Part shown: piece after piece, positions 24,586 to 35,866 of the stretch
Position numbering within the stretch: the first letter of the stretch is position 1
Layout: each line of letters begins with the position of its first letter
Assembly (NCBI RefSeq): GCF_004295485.1
Contig: NZ_CP036164.1
Coordinates: 3,162,001-3,226,000, forward strand
From: Janibacter limosus
Lineage (GTDB): Bacteria > Actinomycetota > Actinomycetes > Actinomycetales > Dermatophilaceae
Direction: 5' to 3'
Length of the DNA: 64,000 nucleotides
Position numbers and translations under genes: made by a program
The notes under the pieces: model-generated
What the model was told of the DNA's origin: nothing
Seen by the model: the letters and a program-made list of their open reading frames with translations, nothing else
The model's database searches: none

Positions 24586-25038
24586 ATGAACTCCCTCACC
24601 CCCGCCGAGGGTCCCGCCTGGACAGCGATCTGCGTGGCGGCCCGGTGGGCCAACGTCCGCCGCGGTGTCGAGGGCGGCCAGCTGCTGCGGGTTGCCGACG
24701 GTCGGATGCTGTGGCTCCTGCGCGACGGGCAGCCGCGCACCCTGCGCCAGCTCGCGGAGGAGCTCGACCTGGAGCAGTCGACCGTCAACCGACAGGTCCA
24801 CGCCGCCCTCGACTCCGGCATCATCGTGCGGTTCAGGCCGCAGGACTCCGCCTCCTACGTGGTGACGATGAGCGACGAAGGGGAGGCCCGCTTCCGGTCT
24901 GACATGGGGCGCCTCACGAGCGTCTACGAGCGGGCCCTCGCGGTGATCCCGGAGCAGGAGCAGGAGCGCTTCCTCGAGCACCTCGGCGCCTTCGTCGAGG
25001 GCCTCGACGAGGCGAGCCGTGCCACGCTGGTCCCATGA
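24586..25038 (+). CDS. MarR/ArsR-like winged-helix transcriptional regulator
   Basis: A 150-residue regulator. The winged helix-turn-helix is recognisable at residues 50-110: RMLWLLRDGQPRTLRQLAEE, LDLEQSTVNRQVHAALDSG (recognition helix), and a wing with VRFRPQDSASYVVTMSDEG. A helical C-terminus likely forms the dimer interface. By position it controls the divergent exporter through the palindrome at 24541-24555. Its stop overlaps the next gene's start (ATGA). Confidence 0.83.
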   Translation: MNSLTPAEGPAWTAICVAARWANVRRGVEGGQLLRVADGRMLWLLRDGQPRTLRQLAEELDLEQSTVNRQVHAALDSGIIVRFRPQDSASYVVTMSDEGEARFRSDMGRLTSVYERALAVIPEQEQERFLEHLGAFVEGLDEASRATLVP

Positions 25039-25391
25039 CCTCCGGCGAGTCGATCCGTGAGCACGCCCTCTCCCTTCCCGAGGCGTGGCCGGACGAGCCG
25101 TGGGAGGGCGACCTGGTGGCCAAGGTCGGGCCGAGCGACAAGGGCAAGATCTTCGCCTTCCTCGGCGCGACCTCGCTCGGCGTCAAGGCCGGCGCCACCC
25201 GTGAGGAGGCGGACGAGTGGCTCGCCCGCTACCCGGACGACGCGTCGGTCATGGCCTACATCGGCCGCAACGGCTGGAACACGTTGGCGACCGACGGCGC
25301 GATCCCCCTCGAGGAGCTGCTCGAGGCCGTCGAGGACTCCTACGCCATGGTCGTGGCCAAGCTGCCCAAGAAGCACCGGCCGACCACCTGA
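25035..25391 (+). CDS. MmcQ/YjbR family protein (DUF419)
   Basis: A 118-residue single-domain protein. Signatures: ALSLPEAWPDEPWEGDLVAK at the N-terminus, LGVKAGATREEADEWLARYP in the middle, and GRNGWNTLATDGAIPLEELLEAVEDSYAMV at the end. The YjbR fold resembles the DNA-binding part of double-wing proteins, but the function is unknown. It overlaps the regulator gene by 4 bp and precedes a terminator. Confidence 0.88.
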   Translation: MTSGESIREHALSLPEAWPDEPWEGDLVAKVGPSDKGKIFAFLGATSLGVKAGATREEADEWLARYPDDASVMAYIGRNGWNTLATDGAIPLEELLEAVEDSYAMVVAKLPKKHRPTT

Positions 25392-25416
25392 GCCGCCGCT
25401 GCGGCCGACCACGCGA

Positions 25417-25448
25417 GAGCCCCTGAGCAGACACCTGCTCAGGGGCTC
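25417..25448. terminator. Terminator hairpin
   Basis: Two perfect 14-bp arms (25417-25430 and 25435-25448) around a 4-nt acac loop, 26 bp past the YjbR-type gene. The convergent tRNA-Ala gene ends 13 bp further on, so it may serve both. Confidence 0.85.
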
Positions 25449-25460
25449 GTCGTTCTTGTG

Positions 25461-25533
25461 TGGAGACTAGGGGGTTCGAACCCCTGACCCCCGCCTTGCA
25501 AAGGCGGTGCTCTACCAGCTGAGCTAAGTCCCC
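25461..25533 (-). tRNA. tRNA-Ala(TGC)
   Basis: A 73-nt tRNA on the minus strand: acceptor GGGGACT with AGTCTCC, D-loop AGCTCAGCTGGTAGAGC, anticodon loop TTTGCAA (TGC), and T-loop GTTCGAACC. The third acceptor pair is G3-U70, the alanine identity element. CCA is not encoded. Confidence 0.96.
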
Positions 25534-25557
25534 TGGTTCAGTTGTCCTACGGGCGGA

Positions 25558-25734
25558 TCAGGACCGCCGGTCCGAGGCCGCGGCCCACGCTCCGCCGGGA
25601 CCAGCCGGTCCGGGGGTGCTGGTCATGCGGCTGGTGGCGGCGTGCAGGTCCTTCTCGGACCGTTGCTGCTCGACCTTGCGCTTGACATATGCCGCGCCGG
25701 CAGCGGCCGCGACGAGTACGAGAACCTTCTTCAT
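25558..25734 (-). CDS. DLW-39 family-like small protein
   Basis: A 58-residue protein starting at the ATG at 25734. It begins MKKVLVLVAAAAGAAYVKRK, a single hydrophobic helix followed by basic residues, then EKDLHAAATSR, and ends in a Gly/Pro/Ala-rich tail. The length, the motif and the location between tRNA-Ile and tRNA-Ala downstream of gyrA and DUF3566 match the actinobacterial DLW-39 family, although the DLW triplet reads DLH here. Function unknown. A GAGAG sequence precedes the start on the minus strand. Confidence 0.7.
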   Translation of the reverse strand: MKKVLVLVAAAAGAAYVKRKVEQQRSEKDLHAATSRMTSTPGPAGPGGAWAAASDRRS

Positions 25735-25760
25735 GGAACTCTCCTCACCGTAGGACGTGG

Positions 25761-25834
25761 TGGGCCCAGGAGGACTTGAACCTCCGACCTCTTCGTTATC
25801 AGCGAAGCGCTCTAACCGCCTGAGCTATGGGCCC
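25761..25834 (-). tRNA. tRNA-Ile(GAT)
   Basis: A 74-nt tRNA on the minus strand: acceptor GGGCCCA with TGGGCCC, D-arm AGCTCAGGCGGTTAGAGC, anticodon loop CTGATAA (GAT), T-loop GTTCAAGTC. It lies in the conserved series gyrA, DUF3566, tRNA-Ile, DLW-39, tRNA-Ala. Confidence 0.96.
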
Positions 25835-25871
25835 GTGCTGCGCCGTGGATCTCTCCGTGGCGCGACGCCCG

Positions 25872-25901
25872 AGATTACCCCACACCCGCCGCCGAAACCA
25901 A
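25872..25901 (-). promoter_or_regulatory. Candidate tRNA-Ile promoter
   Basis: On the minus strand TTGGTT (25896-25901) and TAATCT (25872-25877) are separated by 18 bp. The -10 ends 38 bp before the tRNA-Ile 5' end, just after the DUF3566 stop. Confidence 0.5.
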
Positions 25902-25921
25902 AACGGCGACGGGCACGCGGA

Positions 25922-26392
25922 TCAGTCGTCGGTCAGCGTCATGTGCACGCCGCCGACCAGGCTGGCGACGATGTTGTAGAGGAAGGCCCCCAAGGTCGCG
26001 ATGGCCGTCCACAGGAAGACGTCGACGACCGCGATGACGATCGACAGCGAGACGACCCGGCCGAAGCCGAGGAAGTCCATGACGTCGAACTTCTCGCCCG
26101 AGCCGTCGCCGATGATCTGGCCCGCGAGCTCGTTGACGGAGTCGAAGACCCCCATCGCGGACAGCAGGATCCACATGACGGCGGCCATGACGACCAGGGC
26201 GATGCCCATGGCCACCGAGACGAGGAAGCCGACCTTCATCACCGAGAAGGGGTCGACCCGCGACACCATGAGCTTGACCCGACGGCCAGCCTTGGGGGCA
26301 GGGCGCGAGCCTGGGCCCGCGGCCTGCGAACGGCGGGACTGCGACGAGCCGGCGGCCGTTCTCACGGCCGTGGTCTCTCCTGTCGAGCTCAC
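25922..26392 (-). CDS. DUF3566 transmembrane protein
   Basis: A 156-residue protein. Its GTG start overlaps the gyrA stop by 4 bp, so it is coupled to gyrA. A basic, disordered N-terminus (1-38) precedes [20 protein letters not shown], the family hallmark, then two membrane helices near residues 52-76 and 108-143, with an amphipathic loop ([20 protein letters not shown]) between. DUF3566 is found next to gyrA in most actinobacteria. The role is unknown. Confidence 0.9.
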   Translation of the reverse strand: MSSTGETTAVRTAAGSSQSRRSQAAGPGSRPAPKAGRRVKLMVSRVDPFSVMKVGFLVSVAMGIALVVMAAVMWILLSAMGVFDSVNELAGQIIGDGSGEKFDVMDFLGFGRVVSLSIVIAVVDVFLWTAIATLGAFLYNIVASLVGGVHMTLTDD

Positions 26393-28989
26393 TCCTGGTC
26401 ACCTCCGGGGGCGTCCCCCTGCTGGGCGGGATCCACCGGGTCATTCCCGGTGGACTGCACGTCAGGGTCCGACGCTACATCGTCAGGCTGCGCCTCACCG
26501 TCAGCCACGACCTCCGCGTCGTCATCACCGCGGTCGACATTGCGTGCCACGGCGACGATCGAGTCGCCCTTGCGAGGCTTGGCGAAGGTGACGCCCTGGG
26601 TGTTGCGGCTGGTGCGGCTGATCTCGGTGACGGCGGAGCGGACGATGTTGCCCTTCTCCATGACCACCATGACCTCGTCGTCCTCGTCCACGGCGAGCGC
26701 ACCGACGAGGTGGCCCCCCTTGCCCGACTTGGCCGCGGTGACGCCCAGCCCGGCGCGGCCCTTGGCCGCCCACTGGGAGGCCGCGGTGCGCTTGGCCACG
26801 CCGTTCTCGAAGACGACGAAGACGTCCGGGTCGCTCCCTTCGGGGATGACGTTGAGCGCCAGCAGCGAGTCGTCGCCGCGGAACTTCATGCCGGTGACGC
26901 CGCTCGTCGAGCGGCCCATCGGCCGCAGCACGTCGTCGGTGGCGTGGAAGCGCACGGACATGGCCTCGCGCGAGACGAGCAGCAGGTCGTCCTCGGCGGA
27001 GACCAGACCGACGCCGACGAGCTCGTCGTCCTCGCGCAGCTTGATCGCGATGAGCCCGCCGCTGCGCGGCGAGTCGTACTCGGTCAGGCGGGTCTTCTTG
27101 ACCAGGCCGCGCTTCGTCGCCAGGACGAGGTAGGGGGCCGCCTCGTAGTCCTTGATCGCGTAGACCGCGGCGATCTGCTCGTCCGGCTGGAAGGCCAGCA
27201 GGTTGGCCACGTGCTGGCCCCTGCCGTCACGCGCGGCCTCCGGCAGCTCGTAGGCCTTGACGCGGTACACCCGGCCGAGGTTGGTGAAGAAGAGCAGCCA
27301 GTGGTGCGAGGTGGTCGTGAAGAAGTTGCGCACGACGTCCTCGCCACGAAGGGAGGCACCGCGCACCCCCTTGCCGCCGCGCTTCTGCGCGCGGTACTCG
27401 TCGACCCGCGTGCGCTTGGCGTAGCCCCCGCGGGTGATCGTGACGACCACGTCCTCCTCGGGGATGAGGTCCTCCATGGCGACGTCGCCGTCGTAGGGGA
27501 GGATCCGGCTGCGTCGGTCGTCGCCGTAGCGGTCGACGATCTCACCGAGCTCGTCCTTGACGATCTGTCGCTGCCGCTCGGGCTTGGCGAGGATGTCCTT
27601 GTAGTCGATGATCCGGGTCTCGATCTCGTCGTGCTCGTCGATGATCTTCTGCCGCTCCAGGGCCGCGAGGCGCCGCAGCTGGAGGTTGAGGATCGCCATG
27701 GCCTGCAGCTCGTCGATGTCGAGGAGCTCGATCAGGCCGGTCCGGGCCTCGTCGACCGTGGGGGAGCGACGGATGAGCGCGATGACCTCGTCGAGCATGT
27801 CGAGGGCCTTGAGGTAGCCGCGCAGGATGTGGATCGCGGCCTCGTCCTTGCGCAGCCGGTACTCGGTGCGCCGCACGATGACATCGATCTGGTGCTCGAC
27901 CCAGTGCCGGATGAAGGCCGAGATCGGCAGCGTGCGCGGCACGCCGTCGACGAGGGCGAGCATGTTGGCGCCGAAGTTGGTCTGCAGCTGGGTGTGCTTG
28001 TAGAGGTTGTTGAGCACGACCTTGGCGACCGCGTCCCGCTTCAGGACGATGACGAGGCGCTGACCGGTGCGACCGGAGGTCTCGTCGCGGATGTCGGCGA
28101 TGCCCGACAGGCGGCCTTCCTTGGTCATCTCGGCGATCTTCTGCGCCAGCGCGTCGGGGTTGACCTGGTAGGGCAGCTCGGTGACGACGAGGCAGGTACG
28201 ACCCTGGATCTCCTCGACCTCGACGACCGCGCGCATGATGATCGAGCCGCGGCCCGTGCGGTAGGCGTCCTCGATCCCGCGGGTACCCATGATGAGCGCA
28301 CCCGTCGGGAAGTCGGGGCCCTTGATGAAGCCCATGACGGCCTCGAGGGCCTCCTCACGGGTGGACTCCGGGTGGTTGAGCATCCACTGGGCGGCGTCGG
28401 CGACCTCCCGCAGGTTGTGCGGGGGGATCTGGGTGGCCATGCCGACGGCGATGCCGGCGGAGCCGTTGGCCAGCAGGTTGGGGAAGCGGGCGGGCAGCAC
28501 GTCCGGCTGCATCGTCTTGCCGTCGTAGTTGGGGACGAAGTCGACCGTCTCCTGGTCGATGTCGCGCACCAGCTCCAGCGATAGCGGGGCCATCTTGCAC
28601 TCGGTGTACCGGGGGGCGGCCGCGCCGTCGTTGCCGGCGGAGCCGAAGTTGCCCTGCCCGTCGATGAGCGGGTAGCGCAGCGACCACGGCTGGACGAGAC
28701 GCACCATCGCGTCGTAGATCGCGCTGTCACCGTGCGGGTGGTACTGGCCCATGACGTCGCCGACGACGCGCGAGCACTTGTTGTACCCGCGGTCGGGCCG
28801 GTAGCCGCCGTCGTACATCGCGTAGACGATGCGGCGATGGACGGGCTTGAGGCCGTCGCGCACGTCGGGCAGCGCACGGGAGACGATCACGCTCATCGCG
28901 TACTCGATGTAGCTGCGCTGCATCTCCGCGTTGAGGTCGATCGGCTCGGTGCGGTCGGTCTCGGGAGGAGTGGTGGGGATGTCGGTCAT
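26389..28989 (-). CDS. gyrA: DNA gyrase subunit A
   Basis: An 866-residue subunit of the type II topoisomerase that introduces negative supercoils. The winged-helix and tower domains occupy the first half, with catalytic Tyr128 in [11 protein letters not shown]. In the quinolone-resistance region [10 protein letters not shown], Ser89 and Asp93 (equivalent to E. coli 83 and 87) are the drug-susceptible type residues. The C-terminal half contains the beta-pinwheel with the GyrA box-like [11 protein letters not shown] 70-residue acidic tail rich in Asp ends the protein. It lies 148 bp downstream of gyrB. Confidence 0.97.
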   Translation of the reverse strand: MTDIPTTPPETDRTEPIDLNAEMQRSYIEYAMSVIVSRALPDVRDGLKPVHRRIVYAMYDGGYRPDRGYNKCSRVVGDVMGQYHPHGDSAIYDAMVRLVQPWSLRYPLIDGQGNFGSAGNDGAAAPRYTECKMAPLSLELVRDIDQETVDFVPNYDGKTMQPDVLPARFPNLLANGSAGIAVGMATQIPPHNLREVADAAQWMLNHPESTREEALEAVMGFIKGPDFPTGALIMGTRGIEDAYRTGRGSIIMRAVVEVEEIQGRTCLVVTELPYQVNPDALAQKIAEMTKEGRLSGIADIRDETSGRTGQRLVIVLKRDAVAKVVLNNLYKHTQLQTNFGANMLALVDGVPRTLPISAFIRHWVEHQIDVIVRRTEYRLRKDEAAIHILRGYLKALDMLDEVIALIRRSPTVDEARTGLIELLDIDELQAMAILNLQLRRLAALERQKIIDEHDEIETRIIDYKDILAKPERQRQIVKDELGEIVDRYGDDRRSRILPYDGDVAMEDLIPEEDVVVTITRGGYAKRTRVDEYRAQKRGGKGVRGASLRGEDVVRNFFTTTSHHWLLFFTNLGRVYRVKAYELPEAARDGRGQHVANLLAFQPDEQIAAVYAIKDYEAAPYLVLATKRGLVKKTRLTEYDSPRSGGLIAIKLREDDELVGVGLVSAEDDLLLVSREAMSVRFHATDDVLRPMGRSTSGVTGMKFRGDDSLLALNVIPEGSDPDVFVVFENGVAKRTAASQWAAKGRAGLGVTAAKSGKGGHLVGALAVDEDDEVMVVMEKGNIVRSAVTEISRTSRNTQGVTFAKPRKGDSIVAVARNVDRGDDDAEVVADGEAQPDDVASDPDVQSTGNDPVDPAQQGDAPGGDQE

Positions 28990-29137
28990 GTGCTCAGGTC
29001 ACCTCGGGGTCGTGCCGAAGGGGGATGGTCGGACACCTCGCGGAGCCGGCCACGCGGGTTCTTGGGGGCACTCGGGGGGCGGACCCCCGCGCGTGCTTCT
29101 TGGGGGGGCAGGCGGGGGGGCGTAGCCCCCCGAGCGT

Positions 29138-31246
<2,109 letters not shown>

Positions 31247-31294
31247 TTACCGCGGGCTGGCCCTCTGGGCTGGCACCGCGGCCTCAACCCCCTG

Positions 31295-31300
31295 ATTCTA
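31295..31300 (-). promoter_or_regulatory. Candidate gyrB -10 element
   Basis: TAGAAT on the minus strand, 79 bp before the gyrB GTG. No matching -35 was found. The rest of the 259-bp gap up to 31475 shows only a short hairpin near 31400 and no gene. Confidence 0.4.
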
Positions 31301-31475
31301 CCCCTTCACCGCCCTGGGCGACGCATCTTGGGGGCCCCTGTGGGCACTTCTCGCCGCGGATACCCGTCGGCGACGACTCCCGGTACGTCGTCCGGCCCCT
31401 CAGGCGCTCTGAGAGCCGCTCCCGGCAACCGGCCGAGCAGGCCCGCGCGGCCGGGCCCGCCCCCTTCGCTCCGGG

Positions 31476-32342
31476 TCAGGGGCAGTGCCCGGTCGGCAGG
31501 TCGCCGCGGTGGCTGCGCAGCGCCTCCACGAGCTCGTCCGCCACCGCGATGCCCTCCTGGTGGTTGCCGGCGCGGACCTGCAGGGTGACGGCGGTGGCTC
31601 CCTTCGCCCCGGTCACGATGCCCAGCTGCCGCACGACGTAGCCGCCCGGGGTCGGACCCCAGCCACCCTTGTAACGAGCGCCGTCGATCCCACCGAGGCC
31701 CCATCGCTGCCCGTCCGCGACCCGGCCCATGGCCTGCGTGATCGACGTCGATCCGGCGAGGCAGGGGAGTGCGGCGGTGAAGCGCGTCTGGTCGGTGAGG
31801 CGCCAGGTCGACTGCCCGAAGGGGGAGTACCCGGGCACCGTGACCCGCGGCGGGACGCCGGTGCGGCGGTCGCGGCCCCGCTCGAGCTGCACCTCGACGG
31901 CCGTGGCCGCACGGTGGCCGCCGCCGAGATCCGCCCACAGCCGGCCGGCCGCCTCGTTGTCCGACGCGGTGAGGGCCCGGTCGATGTCGGGGCCCATCTG
32001 CTGTCCATGACCGGCCCGGACCACCGCCAGCGCGAGGGGCACCTTGATCGTCGACCAGGCCACGAGCGGCTGGGCGTCTCCGACGACCCGCACCGCTCCC
32101 TTCGTGCCGACCGGGGACCAGGCCACCGCGATCTCTGCCTCCGGGTGCGCACCGATGACCCGGCCGAGCGAGCGGGCCAGGGCCGTCGCCGGACGCCCGG
32201 TGGGCGCCGTCGTCGACGCGGTCGATGTCGACGACGACGTGCGTGGGGAGGTCGCACCGTCCGACCTCGCAGGCGACCCCGTGCACGCCGTGGTCAGGGC
32301 GACGAGCACCCCCACGCCAGCGGCCAGGAGGCGCCGCGCCAT
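31476..32342 (-). CDS. Lipoprotein serine hydrolase, class A beta-lactamase-like fold
   Basis: A 288-residue exported protein. The signal peptide ends in a lipobox (ALTTAC, Cys about 20), followed by a Ser/Thr linker. The catalytic motifs of the penicillin-recognising family are present: SxxK as STIK in LVAWSTIKVPLAL, SDN in ALTASDNEAAG, and a KGG triad in ARYKGGWGP. The Glu-containing omega loop of true beta-lactamases is not evident, so resistance activity is uncertain; a carboxypeptidase or other hydrolase is equally possible. It starts 1 bp after the stop of the preceding minus-strand gene, probably in one transcript. Confidence 0.8.
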   Translation of the reverse strand: MARRLLAAGVGVLVALTTACTGSPARSDGATSPRTSSSTSTASTTAPTGRPATALARSLGRVIGAHPEAEIAVAWSPVGTKGAVRVVGDAQPLVAWSTIKVPLALAVVRAGHGQQMGPDIDRALTASDNEAAGRLWADLGGGHRAATAVEVQLERGRDRRTGVPPRVTVPGYSPFGQSTWRLTDQTRFTAALPCLAGSTSITQAMGRVADGQRWGLGGIDGARYKGGWGPTPGGYVVRQLGIVTGAKGATAVTLQVRAGNHQEGIAVADELVEALRSHRGDLPTGHCP

Positions 32343-32343
32343 G

Positions 32344-33183
32344 TCAGTAGAGGACGACGACGGCGTTGTTGCCGCCGGTGCAGCGGGTGACCGCCGCGCC
32401 GGTGCAGGTCATCGTGTAGCTCTTGTCGGTCACGGGACTGCGGACCTCGAGGCTGGCACTGCCACCCTTGGGCTTCGCCGCGACATAGGCGTCACGCACG
32501 GCACTGGCGAAGGCGCACGAGGTGACCTCGCTACCGCGCCCGACGGCGACACCTGCCTTAGGCCCGGCGCACTCGGTGACGCCCCTCGGCGCCTTGCCCG
32601 GGCGCTTTGCCGACGAGGAGGAGGAGGAGGAGGACGTGCTCGTCGACGTCGAGGAGGTCGACGGCGGCGAGGTCGTCTCCTGCGAAGAGGTGGTCTCGGT
32701 GACCGTGGTGGACTGGGCCACCGGTGTGTCGTCGTCGCTGGTCGCCACCACGGCGCCACCGACGCACAGCGCGCCGAGCAGGACACCGCCGACGAGCACC
32801 GCCACCATCGCCAGCGGCGAGAGGCCACGGCGCGGGGGCTCGTGCTGGACCGCCGGCTGCTGGTGCTGTGCGGGTGTTGGGCTCCAGGTGGCGCTCGGCG
32901 GGGTCGTGGCCTGCGCGGGTGGCGTCGGGTCCGGCTCCCACCAGCCCTCGGGCACCGCGCCCTGGGGGGTGGGCTCCGGGGTGATGACGGGGCCCCGTCG
33001 CACGGCCTGGGTCGCTTCTTCGCGACGGCGCAGCTCGACGTCCTGCGTGGGCTCGTCGTCCGGGTGCTCGGCGAAGGCCGCCCCGCTCGGCTCGGTGGGC
33101 GCGGGGCCCATCCGTCCGGACGATGTCGGGTCGCCGAAGAAGTCGTCGAAGGCGTCGTCGCCGCCGTTCTTCGGTCCGCTCAT
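32344..33183 (-). CDS. Membrane-anchored protein with Ser-rich stalk, unknown function
   Basis: A 279-residue protein: an acidic and proline-rich cytoplasmic N-terminus (1-120), one transmembrane helix (about 122-147, LAMVAVLVGGVLLGALCVGG), an extracytoplasmic Ser/Thr stalk (150-192, ending in eight consecutive serines), and a C-terminal domain of about 85 residues with four cysteines that could form two disulfides. The C-terminal domain ends TRCTGGNNAVVVLY. No family recognised. The serine run is encoded by six GAG/CTC repeats on the plus strand near 32618-32635. It is followed by the serine hydrolase gene. Confidence 0.75.
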   Translation of the reverse strand: MSGPKNGGDDAFDDFFGDPTSSGRMGPAPTEPSGAAFAEHPDDEPTQDVELRRREEATQAVRRGPVITPEPTPQGAVPEGWWEPDPTPPAQATTPPSATWSPTPAQHQQPAVQHEPPRRGLSPLAMVAVLVGGVLLGALCVGGAVVATSDDDTPVAQSTTVTETTSSQETTSPPSTSSTSTSTSSSSSSSSAKRPGKAPRGVTECAGPKAGVAVGRGSEVTSCAFASAVRDAYVAAKPKGGSASLEVRSPVTDKSYTMTCTGAAVTRCTGGNNAVVVLY

Positions 33184-33309
33184 GGTGACTCCTCTGGCAT
33201 CTCGTCGCCCTCAGATCAAGAGCAGCACCTCACGATGCCATAACGACCGGGGGGGTCCGCCAATCGACGGTGTTCTGCTCGCAGTATGGTCCTCCGCCTC
33301 GCCGACGGG

Positions 33310-34146
33310 TCAGTCCAGCAGGTCGTCGATCGGCGCTTCGAGGTACCGCGTTGCGAAGGTGTCGGTCAGGTGGGTCCCCGGGCCGAAGATCAGCGTGCCG
33401 TCCACCACCGCGGGGTAGGTGCCGTCGCGACCATCGCGAGCCACGATCGGCTTGAGGTCGAGCAGCGGCACGCGCGGCCGCGAGCTGCGGGCCGCCGCGA
33501 GCATGGCATCGCGCGATCGTCCCCAGTGCTTCCGCGTCCACCGGAATCCGGTGCCGTGCTCGACCACCTCTGACAGGACGTCCTCCTTCGGGGCCGGGGT
33601 GACGGTGACGAGACGCACGTCGGCGTCCGCCTGCTCCCGCAGCCGGGCGACGGTGCGGATGACCTCACCCGTGTGGTCCATGCCCTGGCCCGTGAGCAGG
33701 ACGATCGGTCGCTCCTCCTTGTCCGCGACGATCTGCTCGAGCACCTCCTCGCGCCACCGGCGCTCGTCGGGAGGGCCCTCGGCCGGCAGCACGAAGGACA
33801 CCGTCGCCTTGGAGCGCGGTTTGAGCGCCAGACCACGCTTCTTCGCCACAGCCAGGGCCGGCGTCGCGAGCTGGGCGGCCATCGAGTCGCCCACGAGGTA
33901 CAACGGACGCCCGTCCACGTCCCCGTAGACATTCGTCGTGGGCTGGTAGTCCGACCCCGTCAGGTGGTCACCCGTCCGGTAGACGAAGGACTGGTCCTTG
34001 AGCGCGACGTCGAGGGCGGGGGTGACCGACGCCTTCGGGCGGGGGGAGTATGCGGCGCCGGGCGAGCTGCACGCAGCCGCGCTACCAGCCAGCAGTGACA
34101 CGCCCGCGGCCAACGAGACCAGTCGACGGCATCGGGCACGGACCAT
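33310..34146 (-). CDS. Lipoprotein with SGNH-hydrolase-like domain
   Basis: A 278-residue protein from the ATG at 34146. The signal peptide has a lipobox (AGSAAAC). A GDS motif stands in LYLVGDSMAAQLATPAL, the Ser block of SGNH hydrolases, and the C-terminal FGPGTHLTDTFATRYL resembles the Asp-x-x-His end of the SGNH domain fused to acyltransferase-3 (OafA-like) proteins. Asp is replaced by Gly or Thr in that block, so activity is uncertain. It is the gene nearest the lower meta-pathway operon, 43 bp past its last stop, but its product has no evident role in it. Confidence 0.75.
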   Translation of the reverse strand: MVRARCRRLVSLAAGVSLLAGSAAACSSPGAAYSPRPKASVTPALDVALKDQSFVYRTGDHLTGSDYQPTTNVYGDVDGRPLYLVGDSMAAQLATPALAVAKKRGLALKPRSKATVSFVLPAEGPPDERRWREEVLEQIVADKEERPIVLLTGQGMDHTGEVIRTVARLREQADADVRLVTVTPAPKEDVLSEVVEHGTGFRWTRKHWGRSRDAMLAAARSSRPRVPLLDLKPIVARDGRDGTYPAVVDGTLIFGPGTHLTDTFATRYLEAPIDDLLD

Positions 34147-34189
34147 CGCGTGTGCTTCTCTCGTCGCGGGGTCAGGACGGGGGCAGACT

Positions 34190-35644
34190 CTACGTCCCGG
34201 GGACGACCCTGTCGATCTGCATGACGACGGCCTTGGGCTCGGTGAAGAACTCCCGGCTGAAGTTGCCGCCCTCGCGCCCGACGCCGGAGTCACCGACACC
34301 GCCGAAGGGAGTGCGCAGGTCGCGGATGAAGAAGCAGTTGACCCAGACCGTGCCCGCCCTGAGGTTGGAGCTGACGCGGTGGGCGCGAGAGAGGTTCTCG
34401 GTGAAGAGCATCGCGTTGAGCCCGTACCGGGTGTCGTTGGCCAGCTGCACGGCCTCCGCCTCGGTCTCGAAGCGGTTGACGACGCACACCGGGCCGAAGA
34501 TCTCCTCGCAGTACTGCCTGGAGTCCAGCGGCAGATCGACCAGGACCGTGGGGCGCACGAGCCAGCGGCCCTCCTCGTCGACACCACCGGTGAGCATCCG
34601 GCCGCCCTGCTCCTCGATGCCCTCGAGGTAGCCCGAGACCTTGTCGAAGTGCTTCTTGCTCGCGAGCGAGGAGTACTTGACGTCCGGGTCGAAGGGGTCG
34701 CCGATCGTCAGTGCCTCGGCGGCCTCGACGAAGCGCTTCATGAACTCGTCGTAGATGCCGGACTGGACGAAGAGGCGCGAGCCCGCGAGGCAGATCTGAC
34801 CCGAGTTGCGGAAGATCGCCTCGACCGCCCAGTGGACGGCGTTGTCGATGTCCGCATCGTCGAAGACGATGTTGGCGCCCTTGCCGCCCAGCTCGAGCGA
34901 GACGGGAGCCAGGTGGGTCGAGGCCGAGGCCATGACCGTCTTGCCCGTCGTCGACGAGCCGGTGAAGGTCACCCGGTCGACGCGGTCGTCGGCCGTGAGG
35001 GTCGACCCGGCCGGTGCGCCGTGCCCGTTGAGGACGTTGAGCACGCCCGGGGGGAACCCGGCCTCGACGGCCAGCCGCCCCAGCAGGGTCACCGACGCGG
35101 GCGTGTCCTCGCTCGGCTTGATGATGCACGTGTTGCCCCACGCGATGGCCGGCGCGATCTTCCACGTCGCCATCATCAGCGGGAAGTTCCACGGCGAGAT
35201 CGCCGCGACGACCCCGACGGGGCCGAACTCGCTGTAGGTGTGGTGGCCCGACGGCATCGGGTAGACCTCACCGGTGTGGTCACGCTGGTGGTCGGCGAAG
35301 AAGCGGAAGTTGGCCACCGACCGGCCCACGTCGTGCTTGGCCTGGGCGAAGGGCTTGCCCATGTTGGTCGAGTCGAGCGTGGCCAGGTCGTCGGCCCGCT
35401 CCTCCATGAGGTCCGCGAGCTTGTGGATCGCCGCGGCGCGCTCTGGGCCGGTCATCCGCGGCCACGGACCCTCGTCGAAGGCCTTGCGGGCACTGGCGAT
35501 CGCCCGCTCGGCGTCCTCGGCGCCGCCCTCGGCGGCCTGGGCGAACACCTCCTGGGTGTAGGGGTTCCACACGTCGAAGCGCTCGCCGGAGAGGCTCTCG
35601 ACCTCGACGCCATCGATGATGTGACCGAAGAACTGGGTGCTCAT
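34190..35644 (-). CDS. dmpC: 2-hydroxymuconic semialdehyde dehydrogenase
   Basis: A 484-residue aldehyde dehydrogenase that oxidises the ring-fission product of catechol to 2-hydroxymuconate with NAD+. Catalytic residues: Glu in VSLELGGKGANIV, Cys in NSGQICLAGSRL, Asn in ISPWNFPLMMATW, and the NAD-binding FTGSSTTGKTVM. The C-terminal FGGVGDSGVGREGG is standard for the family. The assignment to the meta pathway rests on the tautomerase gene overlapping its start by 4 bp and the decarboxylase beyond. It is the last gene of the 39.5 to 34.2 kb operon. Confidence 0.92.
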   Translation of the reverse strand: MSTQFFGHIIDGVEVESLSGERFDVWNPYTQEVFAQAAEGGAEDAERAIASARKAFDEGPWPRMTGPERAAAIHKLADLMEERADDLATLDSTNMGKPFAQAKHDVGRSVANFRFFADHQRDHTGEVYPMPSGHHTYSEFGPVGVVAAISPWNFPLMMATWKIAPAIAWGNTCIIKPSEDTPASVTLLGRLAVEAGFPPGVLNVLNGHGAPAGSTLTADDRVDRVTFTGSSTTGKTVMASASTHLAPVSLELGGKGANIVFDDADIDNAVHWAVEAIFRNSGQICLAGSRLFVQSGIYDEFMKRFVEAAEALTIGDPFDPDVKYSSLASKKHFDKVSGYLEGIEEQGGRMLTGGVDEEGRWLVRPTVLVDLPLDSRQYCEEIFGPVCVVNRFETEAEAVQLANDTRYGLNAMLFTENLSRAHRVSSNLRAGTVWVNCFFIRDLRTPFGGVGDSGVGREGGNFSREFFTEPKAVVMQIDRVVPGT

Positions 35645-35865
35645 GGGGTGCTCTCCTGGGGGTCTGCAGCCTGCGCGGCCTTGCGCTCGGTGATCGTGAC
35701 GTCACCGGCGGCGAAGTGGTCGGTGGGGATCTCGTTGACGAGGACCCGGATGGCCTCCTTGGGCGCGACGCCGGTGTCGACGAGCGCCTCGGTGATCGCC
35801 GAGATCATCGATCGGATGGTCTCGGGCGTCCGCCCCTGCGTGAGCGTGACCTGGACGATCGGCAC
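35641..35865 (-). CDS. dmpI: 2-hydroxymuconate tautomerase (4-oxalocrotonate tautomerase)
   Basis: A 74-residue tautomerase converting 2-hydroxymuconate to 2-oxo-3-hexenedioate. After removal of Met, Pro1 is the catalytic base; Arg11 (in LTQGRTPE) and Arg39 (in KEAIRVLVNE) match the substrate-binding arginines of the classical enzyme. It is slightly longer than the 62-residue Pseudomonas protein, through a C-terminal tail. It overlaps the dehydrogenase start and sits 1 bp after the decarboxylase stop. Confidence 0.92.
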   Translation of the reverse strand: MPIVQVTLTQGRTPETIRSMISAITEALVDTGVAPKEAIRVLVNEIPTDHFAAGDVTITERKAAQAADPQESTP

Positions 35866-35866
35866 G

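Noticed and set aside
26710..28584. Long plus-strand open frame of 624 codons antisense to gyrA
   Set aside because: It mirrors the gyrA codon pattern; high-G+C genes leave the complementary frame open. The translation is low-complexity Asp/Leu/Val and matches no family.
31476..32342. Annotation as a resistance beta-lactamase
   Set aside because: SxxK, SDN and KGG are present, but the omega-loop glutamate is not clear, so only the fold is claimed.
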